Below are positions 42,261-55,473 of a stretch of 64,000 nt of DNA, in pieces. The stretch lies in NCBI GenBank assembly GCA_019155205.2, contig JAHNZQ020000308.1:5273664-5337663 (forward strand), in the 5' to 3' direction. The notes under the pieces were generated by a model, which saw only the letters and a program-made list of their open reading frames with translations, made no database searches and was not told the DNA's origin. Within the stretch, counting starts at the first letter, position 1, and each line of letters begins with the position of its first letter. Origin of the DNA: Gracilaria vermiculophylla (Eukaryota > Rhodophyta > Florideophyceae > Gracilariales > Gracilariaceae). A program made the position numbers and the translations under genes.

Positions 42261-45236
42261 CACGACTGCACTTTCTTGTCACAAAATCACCACTCAATTT
42301 GCCTGGAACACGCTATCCGATGCTGAATGCTTGGGTCGGCCTTTCAATTTTCTCTTGGTTAGTATGAATGCTGTGCATACCCGCACGCGGAGTTTCGTTG
42401 CCGTCAATTGATTATTAATCTAAATACAAGTGATTTTGAAAAGTTTTCTTCTTTGTGCAATAATCTCAAACGTCTGCATCGCCCATAGATCAAGGACAAT
42501 CTTGTGCGCCGCGTTATTGTAAAACGCACATGCTTTGCAGACAACCATGTAGTTTCACCGTACCATCGCCTTCTCTGCGGCAGTTTCATGAATACTTAGA
42601 AAAGAATATGCGGAAGAAGACAACTATTTCGGAACAATTAGATATTGGAATCCGATTCCCATCAATTCGCGCAACATTCAAGATCTGCTGATGCTTAAGC
42701 CAAGCACTGTTGAATCCATTTTGTCTCGAATCGCGGTTATCTTTTTTCGAAAAACATTTGAAGAACCATGTGCGGGACCAATCCTAAAAATTGTTTTGGA
42801 CTACTATTGGTTACCAAGGTGAACTCATGGTGCACAAGCAGCTTCTCTTGTAGAGTAAGCTCGGTGGTGCTGTTGCAGCGCAAAAATCTTTATGTGATTG
42901 TTTTTTTGAGAGAAGACGACATTCTGTTTCATAAACGAACATAAACAGTTCTGGCACGGTCACTGATATCATGAGGAAGGCTGTAAATTCAATAAATAAT
43001 CATTTACTTTTTCAGGCAGTAAAAAAATGAGTGTGTCCAATGCTCATACTGCTTTGAGAATACAAGAGTGCAGTAACGCTGGATGTGGGTTTCATATCAA
43101 TACAGTATTACCCAGTTGCTTCTGGATCATTGTACTCGCAGCTGGGCAGGGTGTAAGCGAAACGAATATTGAAAGAACCATCCTGTTACACTGACTGCGC
43201 GGAAATATCGCCTCGATCGCTGTTCGCTGTCTGAGATGCATGTCCATGCTTTCCATCGGCCCACACTGTTCTCAGTGCAACGTTAGATTGTCCAACAAAC
43301 AATTCGACAAATGAACTTTTCATGTTCACGGCAATTTTGCAAATATCCTAAATTGATTTAAACCAAATGCAAGAAAATTTCAGGAGGCTACAGAACTGAA
43401 TCATACTTTTAAAAACTTCAGGAGAACATTAGCACCCAAAACAATATCATGATGCTGAATAAAGTTCATTCCATATTTAATAATATTAAAACAAGAACAA
43501 AAGTTATTTCCACTAAGCAAAAACCGAGTAAGTGGGGAAATGCTCATTAATTAAATGAGCTTAGTACAGAAAATGGGTGCATCTGAAAATACAGAAAGAT
43601 AACAATAAGAACTTTGTTTTGATTTTTAATTATAATTTTCTACATTCATATTTTCCCGAATAATTGTATTGAGTATTTCAGGGTGCGTTCAATGTTTTAA
43701 AATTTAAATGGCATGAATTTGGAGACGAAATGAATACCTTTTTAATTGGATATTTCGAGACCTCATTCCAAAAAGCTCATGTTCCAAAAATATCATCATA
43801 TTTTTAATAAAAAGGTGGTCAACGAAGTTTAGTTTTGTCATGTGGACTTCAATACCAAGACAAAAATAGGCCCAGAAAAAAGCACGCCCGAAAACCCCCT
43901 ACATTTTCAAGCCAAGACTTCGACATAGCATGTTTTTTTCTGAATTTGTTTTCACAAGACTTGTGTCAAAGAGATCTGACGAAATGAAAGCAGAGAATCA
44001 TGAGGATTAAGCCGGAAATGGAGAAAATAAAATCTTCTTGCGGAAATTCGTAATTTTTGCTATCGTTCATCTCCTACTTAGCTGTAATATGACTCGCTGT
44101 TCGCGGGAATGCTTCTAACGTACCTGTGTACCCCAAAATGGATAAAGCTCGACAACCTTCCTTTCTTCCGTATGCATATCATCTCTCGTGATAATGAACT
44201 CGGTAAATCGCTCTACAAACGGGAAATACTTTATGATTGAAAATTTCTCCACACATGCTCACGATCCTGAGGCTCTATTCGGTTGGAAAGAAGAACGTGT
44301 TGTATTTATTATGAATTTGCGACTGGAAGTTCACGACGAAGCACCAGCGTATTTTATCCTTCAAGCGCCTAACTGCTTCTTTTAGGTACATCCTCTCACA
44401 AATTTTAACACTGCAGGCTAAAGATGCGAATCGAAAGGGAGTTTGGGTGATTCTCGAAGGAGAACAGCAGACTTTGTGTGTTTAATATGAAATTATGTTA
44501 TGCGACTACAAGTGCGGAGAAAACTTATACTACTCTATGAGAGAAATGCTTGGAGACAGTACAGCTTGTAGCCTGTCTCGACGATCTCCGTTGCCCAACC
44601 CGTCGATCTGCGTTACACACATGGCACCGGGTAACCCATATCGACAGCACAGGACTTGCTTGAAATAGCTCGAATAATCTCGAGACCGCTCTTAACCTAT
44701 TGCGTAACTGCAACTGAAAGCCTTGCAGAAAATCTGGCCAGATATCCTTGGGGGTTGCAAGTCTGGCGGTCTGTAATACATTTTCTAGCCAATAGACGTT
44801 CGCAAAATAGCAGCCACGGCGGCTCTCCATCCAGGCTTGGAACCGCGACGTGAGAGCGCCGTGGCTTGGTCTCTGTGACGTTGCAGCGACGTAATACGCA
44901 TTGGAGCGACGTATTCGGGACGTCTTCCGTGTCGCTCGGTGCTTCAAATTACTTTGCACCTACGAAGTATCTCACTAGAAGCTAAGCTACATCAATAAAG
45001 CCAGTAGTTACATTGACTAACAAACTGCACAATCTTTGACACGCTAGAATGTATCTAAAAACTATCTTGGTTCCAAGATGACATTAAGTCTTTCTGTAGT
45101 TCTAGTGTCATGCAGATCGTGACAGAAAAGCGACGCCGTGCCACCATTAATAATTACACAAGTCTTTTCATTCTGCCCGGAGAGAAGATGCATCCCGCTA
45201 GAAATGGAAGCTCTTGTAGAAATAAACAGCACACCA
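42261..45236. other. Intergenic, AT-rich
   Basis: No gene can be supported. A stretch at about 42597-42822 reads without a stop for some 75 codons (a part is LMLKPSTVESILSRIAV) and looks protein-like but has no start and no family. A 144-codon minus frame at 44525-44959 lacks motifs. Confidence 0.4.
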
Positions 45237-46364
45237 TCAGCTATGGTTCTCTTCATGCAAAGCCTCTTTCTCCCACCTTCGAGGAGGCACTTCGGTCTCA
45301 AATTTGTCAAACTTTTTGAGATCCGGGCTGCGAATAGTACGCACTTCCAAGCCAGCACCAGCGTACTTGGCCGCAATCGCTTCAGAGCCAGAGGCGAACG
45401 AAAATACACCGCCAGCGGAATTAAACACAGTCCACTCTGGTTTGGTCAGCCAGTCGTACCATTGCATGACAAACGTGTCCATAAGCACGCGCTCAGGATT
45501 GGAGATCTCTACCATGGCAATACCAAAACCGCTATTCTCTACACCGACCCAACGCGCATGCTGCATGATGGGGAAAGCCCCGCGTTCGGTGGTATTCCCC
45601 GCCAGGACCACCCGGTTCCCGCACTTGGGCACCTTTGGTTCTCCTTGGGTAATGATGATGATGTCTCGGTCACTGTGCTTGCACATGAAGCTTACAATGT
45701 TGTTCAGCATGTAGAGCCATTCCGAGTTGGAGTTGTGCTCACTCTGGAGATCTCCCTGTCGATGGTGAATGGCGTCGTACGGCCTGGGCCATCGATTTGG
45801 ACCGCCGAAATACCGTTTCAGCGCATTTGATATGCACCCAGAGTACTCCTGGGTCTTAAAGCCGTCGTGCTCCGCGCCAATAATGTCACAACGGGAAGCA
45901 AGCGGAAGCACATATTTCATGGTCGCCTCTTTCAAACAGGCGCAATCGCCGCGAGGACAGTTGCGCAACAGCAACTGCTTCTTGCGCAGCATACAGTGCT
46001 CGGGGATGTTTGGGGGGCTACGATTGTTCGCCGAGGCAGGTGGGGCGCAGCGATCGAAAAAGTCAGCGAGGTTGTACCCGTGTTGGCTTATGTGTTCGGG
46101 AAACTGGATCTTGGAGGACAGCAGCTCGGCGATGTACACAGAAAATTGGTTGCGAAGGAGCGTTTGACCAAGGCCTTCATTATTTTGAATTCCCATGGCG
46201 TACACGCAGGAGGTGCGGTAGCGAGTGGTGCGCAATGCGGTGGAACGCACTACGCTGTGTACGCGAGGGTGCGATGCGGAAAGTAGACATGTCAAGATGA
46301 TGATGATGAAGAGAAGATGGTAATGGCGGCGGAGGGAGGAAACGGCGCGCTGTCGATGGCTCAT
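45237..46364 (-). CDS. Golgi type II membrane glycosyltransferase-like protein
   Basis: 375 residues, one exon. A basic N-terminus is followed by one membrane segment (about 16-31, HLLFIIIILTCLLSA) and a lumenal domain: the single-pass type II layout of Golgi transferases. Seen: GLGQTLLRNQF (64-74), a HHRQGD motif (200-205) after a hydrophobic strand, and a IIIITQGE strand (235-242). Known: alpha-1,2 and alpha-1,6 fucosyltransferases (GT11, GT23, NodZ) share a G-x-G..L element and an H-x-R-x-G/R-D motif that contacts GDP-fucose, followed by a strand with a conserved turn. Inferred: a fucosyltransferase-like enzyme for cell-wall or N-glycan decoration; donor and acceptor unknown. Several Cys in 106-177 may form disulfides. 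The plus-strand frames here are shadows. Confidence 0.65.
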   Translation of the reverse strand: MSHRQRAVSSLRRHYHLLFIIIILTCLLSASHPRVHSVVRSTALRTTRYRTSCVYAMGIQNNEGLGQTLLRNQFSVYIAELLSSKIQFPEHISQHGYNLADFFDRCAPPASANNRSPPNIPEHCMLRKKQLLLRNCPRGDCACLKEATMKYVLPLASRCDIIGAEHDGFKTQEYSGCISNALKRYFGGPNRWPRPYDAIHHRQGDLQSEHNSNSEWLYMLNNIVSFMCKHSDRDIIIITQGEPKVPKCGNRVVLAGNTTERGAFPIMQHARWVGVENSGFGIAMVEISNPERVLMDTFVMQWYDWLTKPEWTVFNSAGGVFSFASGSEAIAAKYAGAGLEVRTIRSPDLKKFDKFETEVPPRRWEKEALHEENHS

Positions 46365-49176
46365 TGCGGAGATGAAAGGAAGAGCAGGAGCTCATCGGTA
46401 AGCAGAAGCGCCGCTGATGACTTAGTTCGAGGATGCCGAACGCGTTTAGTCTGTGCCAAAGGCAGGAGTTCGCCACCAAGGGAAGCATGCGCGTCCAGGA
46501 GGACGACGAGTTGTGCCACTGTCAGACAAGCGTAGGTAACCTAACTGGCGCTTCAATTCAGGTGTGCATGATGCTTGATGACAGAGAGCTTCAATCTGTT
46601 GACAACTAGTTAGGTTGGTGGTGCAAATTCCGGACAGAGTTGTTGCAGAGTTGGGCACAACCGCCACCAATCATTTCACGATTGCACGCGCAGAGCGGTC
46701 CATGAGCTGCGCAGAACAGATTCTGGCATGCTGTCAAAAGATTTAATTCTGCTGAGCTTCGAGGTCGGTTGCTGCCACTGGGAATCAGTGCCGCCCACAC
46801 ATGGTCATACAGTACGCCGGCATGGGTTGCAAGTAATCAAGATCTTCCGTACTTCACGCCTGCTTCGTTCACCTTACGGAGAAGTGTGTCGACAACGAAT
46901 GACAAGTCTAGCTGAAGATAGGCACCTTTACTCCGCTGAGCGAGAGCAATGCAGGATCAGTGCTTACCCAAGAATTCAGCGACCTCTAACAACCAATCGT
47001 CAATACAATCTCAGTTGGGTAGCAATGACTTGCACACATATTTGGAAAGCGAGGGAACCGATTCCGGTCAGAAACTCCGCGTTTCTATCACGACTTCCCT
47101 GCTTCACCTTGTCAGTGCAGTCTCATAGGTCCCTCCCTGGTAATTAATACCTTATCAGAGCGAACTCGAGAGCAGAAAAGATAGCTCACGACCATCAAAG
47201 CCATTTAGTCAGGTGAATTAGGTCCACAGAGAAAAAACCGTGGATTGTAAACGACCGTTTGCAGTACCGAAACGTTGTCCTACACCTCTCGTGACTGTGA
47301 CAGTGCGTAAGTGACAAGGAAACTGCGTGTATTCAACAACCAAGAGAAATAACTCAATATACTTTCTGGTTCTCGCCTGGAAAAAGGTTTCAGTGTAATG
47401 TGAAAGGAGCAGCGACGATTGTGGGTGTTGGGCATCGAAACCATTTTACTTCAGCAACATTCCCAACCTATTCGAGGTTTGGGCTAACATTGCTTGTGCA
47501 AACGTCATGCAGACGATTGATAATCCCGTTTAGTTGCGATATAAAGGGTCAGCGATTCCAAGTGTCTGACGAGTTTGTAGAAGTTTGCATCCCAGAAGAG
47601 CTCGTAGAAGTATGCTTCCCAGAAATTATAATATAAGAATACACTAATTATCTATTACCTTTTCTCTTTTAACCACCTATGATCCTAAAAGTCCGATCAA
47701 CAACTGTAGTAGAATCTGGTTGTCATCGTTGTTGCACGCTGGTACATCGCCGCACGTCCCTGTGGGACGATCCGTCAGTCCTCCAAGCCGTTGCGTGCCA
47801 CATCTTGTTGTTTTGCCGCAGAACCATCATTGCAAATCAATGCTGTGCATCATGAGTTGAACAGCTGGAAGTTCGGTACGCCGCTGTAACTGTTTTTTAC
47901 TGTAACGCTTATCTGTGCTTTTCGCTTATGGATAGTTTGGCTCTGCATGGAGGAGATTTGAAGAGCATGATAGAGATGAAAAGTTCAGTGTTTGACCTCA
48001 CTTCTGGACCGGATTAGGCAAGCGTTTCCACGACTGAGAACACCAGAAAACTCGACTTTTTTTAATTTTGAACGATTACCATGGCAGTATTTCTGAAATA
48101 AGCAAATAAGAAAATACAGTTTAACCACTTTCTTTTATTTTTGGAATCGATATTGTTTTAAAATCTTTTGCAAAATATTTAAAAGACATGAATACATTAT
48201 TGAATAAAGTCAATTTAAAAAAATCATCAAAACCTAGTATAATCACTTCATGGCGTCCCCCAGTGCGGAAGTTCTTGTAATCTTTTCTTGGCAGCCACAT
48301 ACACCTAGTTCGCCTTCTCATCGCGTGCCTTAGATACACTCCTGAGTGTCTTCGGAATTGCGATAGAGATATCAGACATCTCGACCAACTGTATACATGG
48401 TTTCACATTTTTATCGTTCCTTTTTGTATCGTGTTCGCCCTGTTCGACCCATACACATATTCTGGTAGCATTATTAGTTCTGAACCTGGCGCTATAATCC
48501 AACCTGCAATGTTGACCTATATTCTTACGGGATGTCAAGTCATGTCCATAGACCTGTGAGAGTGATCATGAAGAACATCGTAGCCTGGTTGAGTGGTGAC
48601 AATACGCTCCACAATATGTTACCATTTTTAACAGCAATGAAATTCCCCCGGCATTGCAGGCTATTTGTGTTAAGTGACAACTATTTGGCCGCCCAAAGAC
48701 GCCGAACCTGTGGCACGTGAAGCATACCACACCTTAAATCAGCCCTGGAGAATGCGCCGCTATTCCATTGAGACAGTATAGAATTTGTAGTCTTGATTAA
48801 TGGCTCAGGTGTACAAGTTTAACTATATCTCTTCAAACACTAAGCTATCGTGATGTTTGAAAGCGCTCAGGGTATTCGTCCTTTGACGCAATTTGGAACA
48901 CAGAAGAAATGGCTTAAAATGTAAACTCAAAGGGCCACAGTCAACGATAGTGCTGTGTCAAATCAGCACCACCAAAAAATGCTTTACGGCAAAAGGCGCA
49001 ATTCGGTACGGCGCATCATTCAAGGTTTCGGTTTCTCTGCCTCTCAGCAAGCGTCAATAATGCTTCTGCTGCACTTTCTTTGCAATCAATATTTTGGAGA
49101 CCGGTTCAACGCCTCATGTACTGCTCGGCACATGTGACCCATTGCGCAACTGGATCGTCATCCAAGGGGATACCGC
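46365..49176. other. Intergenic
   Basis: No supported gene. At 47574-47626 two 27-bp direct repeats (GTAGAAGT...TCCCAGAA) lie 30 bp past a GATATAAAG box. The fragment 47399-47706 begins TGTGA and ends CAACA but lacks a target duplication and a partner, so no LTR is called. Confidence 0.4.
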
Positions 49177-50070
49177 TGTTGTAGAAGAAGGTGGAAGCTT
49201 ATTGAACAAAACATAAAGAAGTAGAAGGATCTGTAAACTTCTAGAAGGTTTGCTAGAATAATGTACATGATTTTCATTTTCAATGGTCTGCACTGACTGA
49301 CAACCGTAGTGTACTTCAGTCGGGCAGGGAAAACTGATCTGAAACCTGATTTTTGCATATTCTTTGCTAATCAGACATTTTCGAGAAATGTTCTTCTGTA
49401 AATCAGAAACTCAATGAAAATCTTTCAAATTTGAAATAAATGGAATCAGAAAAATCTAATTTCTTTTAAACATCCGTTACTGGACAATGCAAAAACGCTG
49501 AAAATCGTTTGGGACAAAATCAAAGAACATAGTTCTAGTCCATAATTGGACGGGATACAGATCAATATATTTATTGGCAATTACAACAACTTGAAATATT
49601 AATTGTGGAATCATATACGCAGGGGATTGAAGCACGTTCAAAATCTAGAAATTAAACTGAAAAAAGTTTTTTTCGTGGAGATTTTGAAGGACAAATTATC
49701 TAAAGAAGAAGGGCTAGGGGAAAACAGTAAATGACGCAGCATATGTAGCGGTTTTAAAAATAGAAGCATTAGTTGACATTTATTTATCTGTTCACGATAT
49801 TTAAACAGTATTTGTTTAATCCTGTGAAACTGGAAGAGAAGCATTGCAAATACTAGCCAAAGATTACGAAAATGAGGGTATGGCAAACAAGATGAATACT
49901 GAAAAAGATATCAATGTAAGAAGCTTTCTAAAAAAAGTATCAGCAAAAAAACATTTAGAGAAACTGAAATGATTCCAACCAAAATGACAACAAATTGGTG
50001 TACAACAAGTCATAATATGAATATTCAATGAGCCTTGTAAGACTTGTACGAAAAAAATATGAAAGCTTGG
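49177..50070 (+). mobile_element. Copia-II relic, 5' part
   Basis: Begins with a decayed LTR (TGTTGTAGAAG at 49177, ACTTCTAGAAGGTTT near 49238) and a gag remnant from about 49629. The gag matches the copia at 25300 in order: a GCACGTTCAAAAT start, then near 49850-49910 the YENEGMANKM block. Every frame is broken. Gypsy-II inserted at 50070; the relic resumes at 56175. Confidence 0.82.
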
Positions 50071-50452
50071 TGTGCTGCTACCCTGCAGCTTGGATGCCGC
50101 CATAAGGCGCGGCATCCAATTACCGGCCGTCATTCAAGGCCACCGAATTGTTTTTAAACAAGTGTAATCCCAGCCCTCCTTCGCTCCTCTGTTCACTGCA
50201 CCGCCGGTCGGTACAGGGGCCTGAAGCGAGTGGAAGCGCCCATCCACCTGGGGCGACGAAAAGAAAGTAGGCGAAAGTTTGCGACGAAGACGCCGACCCC
50301 ACTCGCGCCGGTAAAAGCCACACGTCTCCTTCTGCACTCTTACTGCGGGGAGTCAGTTGTCCGTCGCAAGACACAAGCGCCGTCGTCTTGCTTCCGCACC
50401 ACGCTCCGCCTCCACCTCTCGTTGCACCAGCCACGTGGATCGACACGCAACA
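50071..50452 (+). repeat. Gypsy-II 5' LTR
   Basis: TGTGCTGC... to ...CGCAACA. Contains a 9-bp-stem hairpin GGATGCCGC/GCGGCATCC at about 50091-50116. TGGCGCTGCGCAG, 8 nt past the LTR, is the likely primer-binding site. Confidence 0.93.
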
Positions 50453-50492
50453 GTTATAACTGGCGCTGCGCAGTACGCTGGTTCAAGTCAAC

Positions 50493-51400
50493 ATGAGCTC
50501 GGGAGGTATGAGCCCTGGTGCTGGTGCAACAGCTCATTTGTTCGCACCTGTTCCAGCCCCACGCTTGACATCTATTTCGCGCAAGGCTATCCAGGACTTT
50601 CTCGCCGATCGAGAAGCCTACGAGGATGCCGTCGCCGCGCAGCCAAGTCTCAAGCCTGTGTCTTGGCGATCCTGCTTTCCGGCCACATTCCTACGATCTC
50701 TCGTCCGTGCACGCATTTTTGGTGCCGAAGTCACTGAAGTCTCTCAGCTGACGGACGAATTGCTCAGGTCAAAGTTGGAATCATTCGCCGCAGGAACGAA
50801 AACCGTTTCTGCCGAAGAAGCTCTCGCGGATGTGAAGAAGCACGTCCGCCTCGACGACTCCGAGCCTGATGCACGCCTACGTATCATGATGCGTTCTGCT
50901 TCCTACCTGGAACTCTGCGAGAAGCGTCGATGGAAATTTGTCGAGAAGGCACCCAAGGCTGCTATCAAGCACATCACCTCCGTGCTGCAGCCTCCTCGTC
51001 TCAAGCAGCGAGTCGAGGACGCCTAGGAGCTCGAACAATCCGACCTCGAAGATAAGTACTTTGAATTCATGGAATTTCTTTCCGAGAAGGCTGTCATCTT
51101 CAAAGAGGTCCACCCACTTCGAGATTACCGGGCCAAAACCCATCTCGAAGTCAACAAGTGCCACAATAATAACTGTAAGAAGCCCGGATGCAAAACGCAT
51201 GGCTCCGGCTCAAGTTCAAGGGACGAAGAAAAGTCCACATCATACAATGGATCCAAAAAGGCGCTACCAGAATGCCTCAATTTCGAGTGCGACAAGCGTC
51301 ATCTCGTCAAGGACTGTCCCGACACTTCGGCGGGGCTTGCCAAAAAGCTCCTCGAAAACAGATGCAATAAGAAGAGCGGTAACAAACCACCCAAGGTCTC
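50493..51400 (+). pseudogene. Gypsy-II gag
   Basis: ATG 50493, with capsid-type helices (SISRKAIQDFLADREAYEDA and following). A TAG at 51024-51026 interrupts, and the frame continues in phase through a Cys/His-rich nucleocapsid: KCHNNNCKKPGCKTH and CLNFECDKRHLVKDC, a CCHC-like knuckle with altered spacing. Confidence 0.85.
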
Positions 51401-51663
51401 TGTTGTCGTTTGTGAAGATTCTGGAACTTCGATGGCTCCTCAATGCTCAAGTGACGCATCTGCCTCCAATTCTGATACATCTGCTGTCATTGATGCAGAA
51501 ATCAACGGTCACACATTCGCGTGCCGTATCGACTCAGGAGCTGATATCGTCGCTATCTCTGAGCCCATCGTCAATTTTCTCGGCGACAAAAGCGTCTACC
51601 TACCTACCATCCGACCCTCGAACACCGAATCGATCCAAGCTTTCGATGGTCGCTCTGTCAATT
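51401..51663 (+). pseudogene. Gypsy-II protease domain, N-terminal half
   Basis: Active site CRIDSGADIVAIS near 51523-51560, catalytic Asp present. The domain is cut near DGRSVN (about 51663) by an unrelated insertion; its continuation starts near 52190 (DSTVTLSN). Confidence 0.8.
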
Positions 51664-52190
51664 ATTGGAGCTCTGAGGGGCAAGGGAAGGTTGGAGGGAT
51701 ATTAAGAATTTTTGCCAGCTCTGGCTTGGATTTACTTGGAGGTGCCTCGACCACGACTTATATAGTGGTTCAGTCGCACCGACTAGGTTGCATCAGAAAT
51801 TACACTACAAAGGCGAGACCCTCAATACTACCAATCATATTGCAACATGACATAAATGTACTAGCCACAATTCAATAATGCTTACAACAGCAAGGCACAA
51901 CAAGGCATGACAGTTCCGTACACTCACGAGACCATGACAATGCACAAATTCACTCAACCACCTTACACTCTCTGTATTCCAACACCACTCGTGTCCATAC
52001 AGCAATGTGTGTGTATAGTTACCATGACGAGGCACATTACACCAGACCATATCTGGTGTACACTAAGCTGAGTATGCAATGTGTACACCTGGAAACCATA
52101 TGGTAGTGAACAACTTGCCGAATAGTACAGCTGCACACGTGTACCACACAGATTCAACATTCAACACAGCCAATGGTCCCCGGAACATTT
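51664..52190. mobile_element. Unidentified ~530-bp insertion in gypsy-II pol
   Basis: Sequence unlike its surroundings: A/C-rich, many stops on plus, with inverted-repeat pieces such as CCATATCTGGTGTACAC with GTGTACACCTGGAAACCATATGG (about 52047-52103). Boundaries are judged from where the pol frame is lost and regained. No clear terminal inverted repeats; TTA occurs at both edges. May be a MITE or a solo element of another family. Confidence 0.5.
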
Positions 52191-53661
52191 AGTTGTCAGT
52201 GACAGCACAGTCACTTTATCCAACATCAATTGCCACGGAAAAGTCGAGATCAGTCCGATCCTTCAGACTGCCGCTGGCCCCTGTCGCCTTCGAAACATCA
52301 AGGCACAAATCAAGCCGGATCAAAGTACCTACATCAAACCGGGCACCGCATGCTCTGGTGAGATTTTCCTGGGGAATCCCTTCCTCATCCGCTCCGGTCT
52401 GGACGTTAAGGACTTCGTTGCCAAAAATATCGAACGTCTCTCGTCCATCGACTTTGGCGAAGTCCATTCCGAAGAAACATCCACCAAAGTCGGCAAGTTG
52501 GGTCTCAAGGTCATATCTCAGCAAGTCGATGCAGACGCATCCGACAGCCTTGACGACTCTCATCACCTCCATTCGAGCCATCTGTGCTCAATGATGGCCA
52601 ACGGGGATTTTCCGTTGAAAGACGGTGACGACATCGAATACAAGGACGTCGAAGTCGGTGAGCAAAACACGGAGGAGCTCGACTCAGCGATTCAGCTTAT
52701 GATCGATCGAGCTGCCAAGAAGCTCCCAAGTGACCTTCGTCCCACTCTTCAGGACTTAGTCACGAGCTTCAAGGATATCTTCCGTATTCGCCTCGGAAAA
52801 GGTCCTCCTGTCTCTGTTCCACCAATGGTCATCGAACTCGAGGGCTCCAAGCAACTGATCAAGGTCCGCCAGCGCACATACTCGCCTGAGCAGCTGACGT
52901 TCCGGAAAAAGAAGGTTGACGAACTCGAAACAGCTGGATATACTTACCGGAACAACTCTTCTAAGTGGGAATTTTCTCCACTCATTGTTACGAAAACCGG
53001 CAAAAAAGGATTCCGTTTCACAGTCGACCTCCGGCCTATCAACGCTCAGACAAAACTCAACGTCTGGCCTATGCCACTTGCAGAACCAATGCTCGCTCGA
53101 TTCTCTGGTAGCAAGCTATGGTTCAATATCGACTGCATCCATGGATACTGGCAATTCCCACTCGACAAGGACTCACAAGAATGCCAATCGTTCCACACTC
53201 CGTTCGGTGCCTATACGCCAATATGAGTTCTTCACGGCGCCAAGAATTCTGTAATTTATTTCCAATCCTCCATGGAAGCGATGTTTGATCATATCGATGT
53301 CTTTATCTACATCGATGACCTACTTGCTTATGCCAAAACCCCCTCTGAGCTCCTGGACAAACTGCGCGCAACCTTCACCATCTGCCAAGAAAAAGGTCTC
53401 AAGCTCCAACCTGAAAAATGCGAGCTTGTTGCATCGGAAGTACAGTTTTGTGGGAGGATTATCAGCAAAAACGGAATCAAGTTCCATCCCCGTCAGTACG
53501 AAGCCCTGACTTCCATGTCTCCTCCTACTACCGTTGGCGCTCTTATGGAACTGGTCCATGGCTCAAACTGGATGCGGACCGCGATACCAACCTTCTCTCA
53601 ACTTATCGGTTCGCTCCACACCTTTCTCGAAGAAAACTACACGGTGTTTAAGACCCGGTAG
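52191..53661 (+). pseudogene. Gypsy-II protease end, linker and reverse transcriptase
   Basis: Starts in phase with DSTVTLSN, then KPGTACSGEIFLGNPFL, a linker, and RT from about 52860: FSPLIVTKTGKKGFRFTVDL, LWFNIDCIHGYWQFPL with motif A Asp, FHTPFGAY, and the YIDD box at 53308-53319. A TGA at 53224-53226 and a TAG at 53659-53661 interrupt it. All three RT aspartates are intact. Confidence 0.9.
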
Positions 53662-55473
53662 AAATCTCGTCTTATTAATTTGCCTCTCTCGCCATGGAGA
53701 GGCGAGGATCATACTCTCTTTACATCCCTCGTTCAGGCAATCAATGAGCAAGTAACGCTGGCGACCGTTGATCCAGAAAAAAGACTCTGTCTCTTCACAG
53801 ATGCTTCCTCAACGCATTGCTCTGGAGTTCTCACACAAGTTTCGATGTCTGAATTCAATTCAGGCGAAGAACCGCAGAAGTGGGCACACGAGCCAATCGC
53901 GTTCATCTCCGGTACCTTTCGTGGTTCCTCCATACGTTGGACCACCCCAGAAAAAGAGTCATACGCTGTTGTGGCATCCGTTATTCGACTGGCACATATA
54001 CTCGTGGTATGCCCAGAGTTCTCTCTGTTCACCGATCACAAGGACATCCTGTACATGCTCGCTCCGTCTCGCTTCCAAGCAAACGTGGCAAGGCTCATTA
54101 TGCACAACGTTCAACGTTGGGCTCTTCGTCTGTCAGAGTTCAACTTCACGGTCGAACACATCCCAGGAGAGACCAATGTGTGGGCCGACATGCTTACACG
54201 CTGGTCTGCTGCGTCAAACGCCACGTTCCCCGCCCGCCGAATTACTGCACTCCGTGCACCGCTTATCACGTCTACGGCTGATACTCCTGATCTTTCCTCT
54301 CTGGAAGTTATCGCTGAGTCACAGAATCGCACTCCTCCACCAGCCAACCCTGGCTACACGTTGACAGATGACTCTGTCCCCGTATGGAAAAATGCACAGG
54401 GCAAACTGTACGTTCCTCCAGATGACGAAGAGCTACATCTTTGCATCTGCGTGGCAGCCCACTGTGGACGTGGCGGACATCGAGGCTATACGACAACCTG
54501 CACTGTCATCAAAGACAAGCTTCACTGGCCAACCATTGACGCCGACGTCAAGACCTTTGTTCAAAGCTGTCTCGTTTGCCTCCTGTCAGCCAGTGGTGAC
54601 AAGGTGCCACACCCCCTCGGACACCAGCTTCATGCTGAGCGAGTTGGCGAACTCCTTCAATTCGACTACCTATACATTGGAGAATCAAGCACACAAGACG
54701 AGTATATCCTCATACTTAAGGATGACTTTTCTGGATACGTGTTCCTCCGGCCTTTCAAATCAGCAAAATCCGAGAACGCTGCCAATAACTTGCTGGAGTA
54801 TTTCTTAACATTCAATCCTGTGCTTGATTGGTTCTCGGACCAAGGTCGTCACTTCCAGAACAAAGTGTTGGAGATCCTCGCATCAGCCTTCGGATGCAAG
54901 CACCGTTTCTCGACCGCCTACGTACCATGGTCGAACGGTACTGTTGAATCCGTTTGCAAGCCGGTCCTTCGAGTCATGCGCGCTCTTAGTGCCGAGCTTC
55001 GCGTAGCGGAGTCAACATAGCCTATTGTGGTGCCATCCATTCAGAGTGTCATCAACAACTCGCCGTCTCGCCCCCTGGACCACCGCGCTCCTATTGAGGT
55101 TCATACCGGCATGGAACCTGGGAATCCGCTGTTCATGGCTTTGGCTTCACTACAGACTCGCAAAGTTGACTCTGCCAAGAAAGTCGCAATCCTGCGCAAG
55201 CTCAAGATCGACGAGATTCTTCATGCTCTTGACCAGATGCACAAGTCTGTAAACGAATCTCTATCCGCGTTTCGAACTCAAGCAATGGATAGCCACAACG
55301 CCAAGACACATGTACGTCCCTTCAAACCTACTGTGGGAGACTATGTTGTCGTTGCTCGAGCTCGTGGACCGCGGAATAAGATGTCGTGCAACTGGGTCGG
55401 ACCTCGTCGAATCACCCAGATTCTCTCCAACTTCACCGTCGAAGTCGAGCACCTGCTGAACGAAGACGAATAA
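53662..55473 (+). pseudogene. Gypsy-II RNase H and integrase
   Basis: RNase H: LCLFTDASSTHCSG, TTPEKESYAVVAS and EHIPGETNVWADMLTRW. Integrase: zinc region HCGRGGHRGYTTT...CLVCLL, core LLQFDYLYIGES, DWFSDQGRHF and VPWSNGTVES, so Asp, Asp and Glu are intact. The frame 53680-55020 is open for 446 codons, with a TAG at 55018 and a TAA at 55473. Confidence 0.92.

Noticed and set aside
47399..47706. A possible LTR with TG...CA ends and a TATA box
   Set aside because: No partner copy, no target duplication and no primer-binding site.
50120..50446. Minus frames in the gypsy-II LTRs (also at 55842-56198)
   Set aside because: They lie entirely in LTR sequence and repeat only because the LTR repeats.
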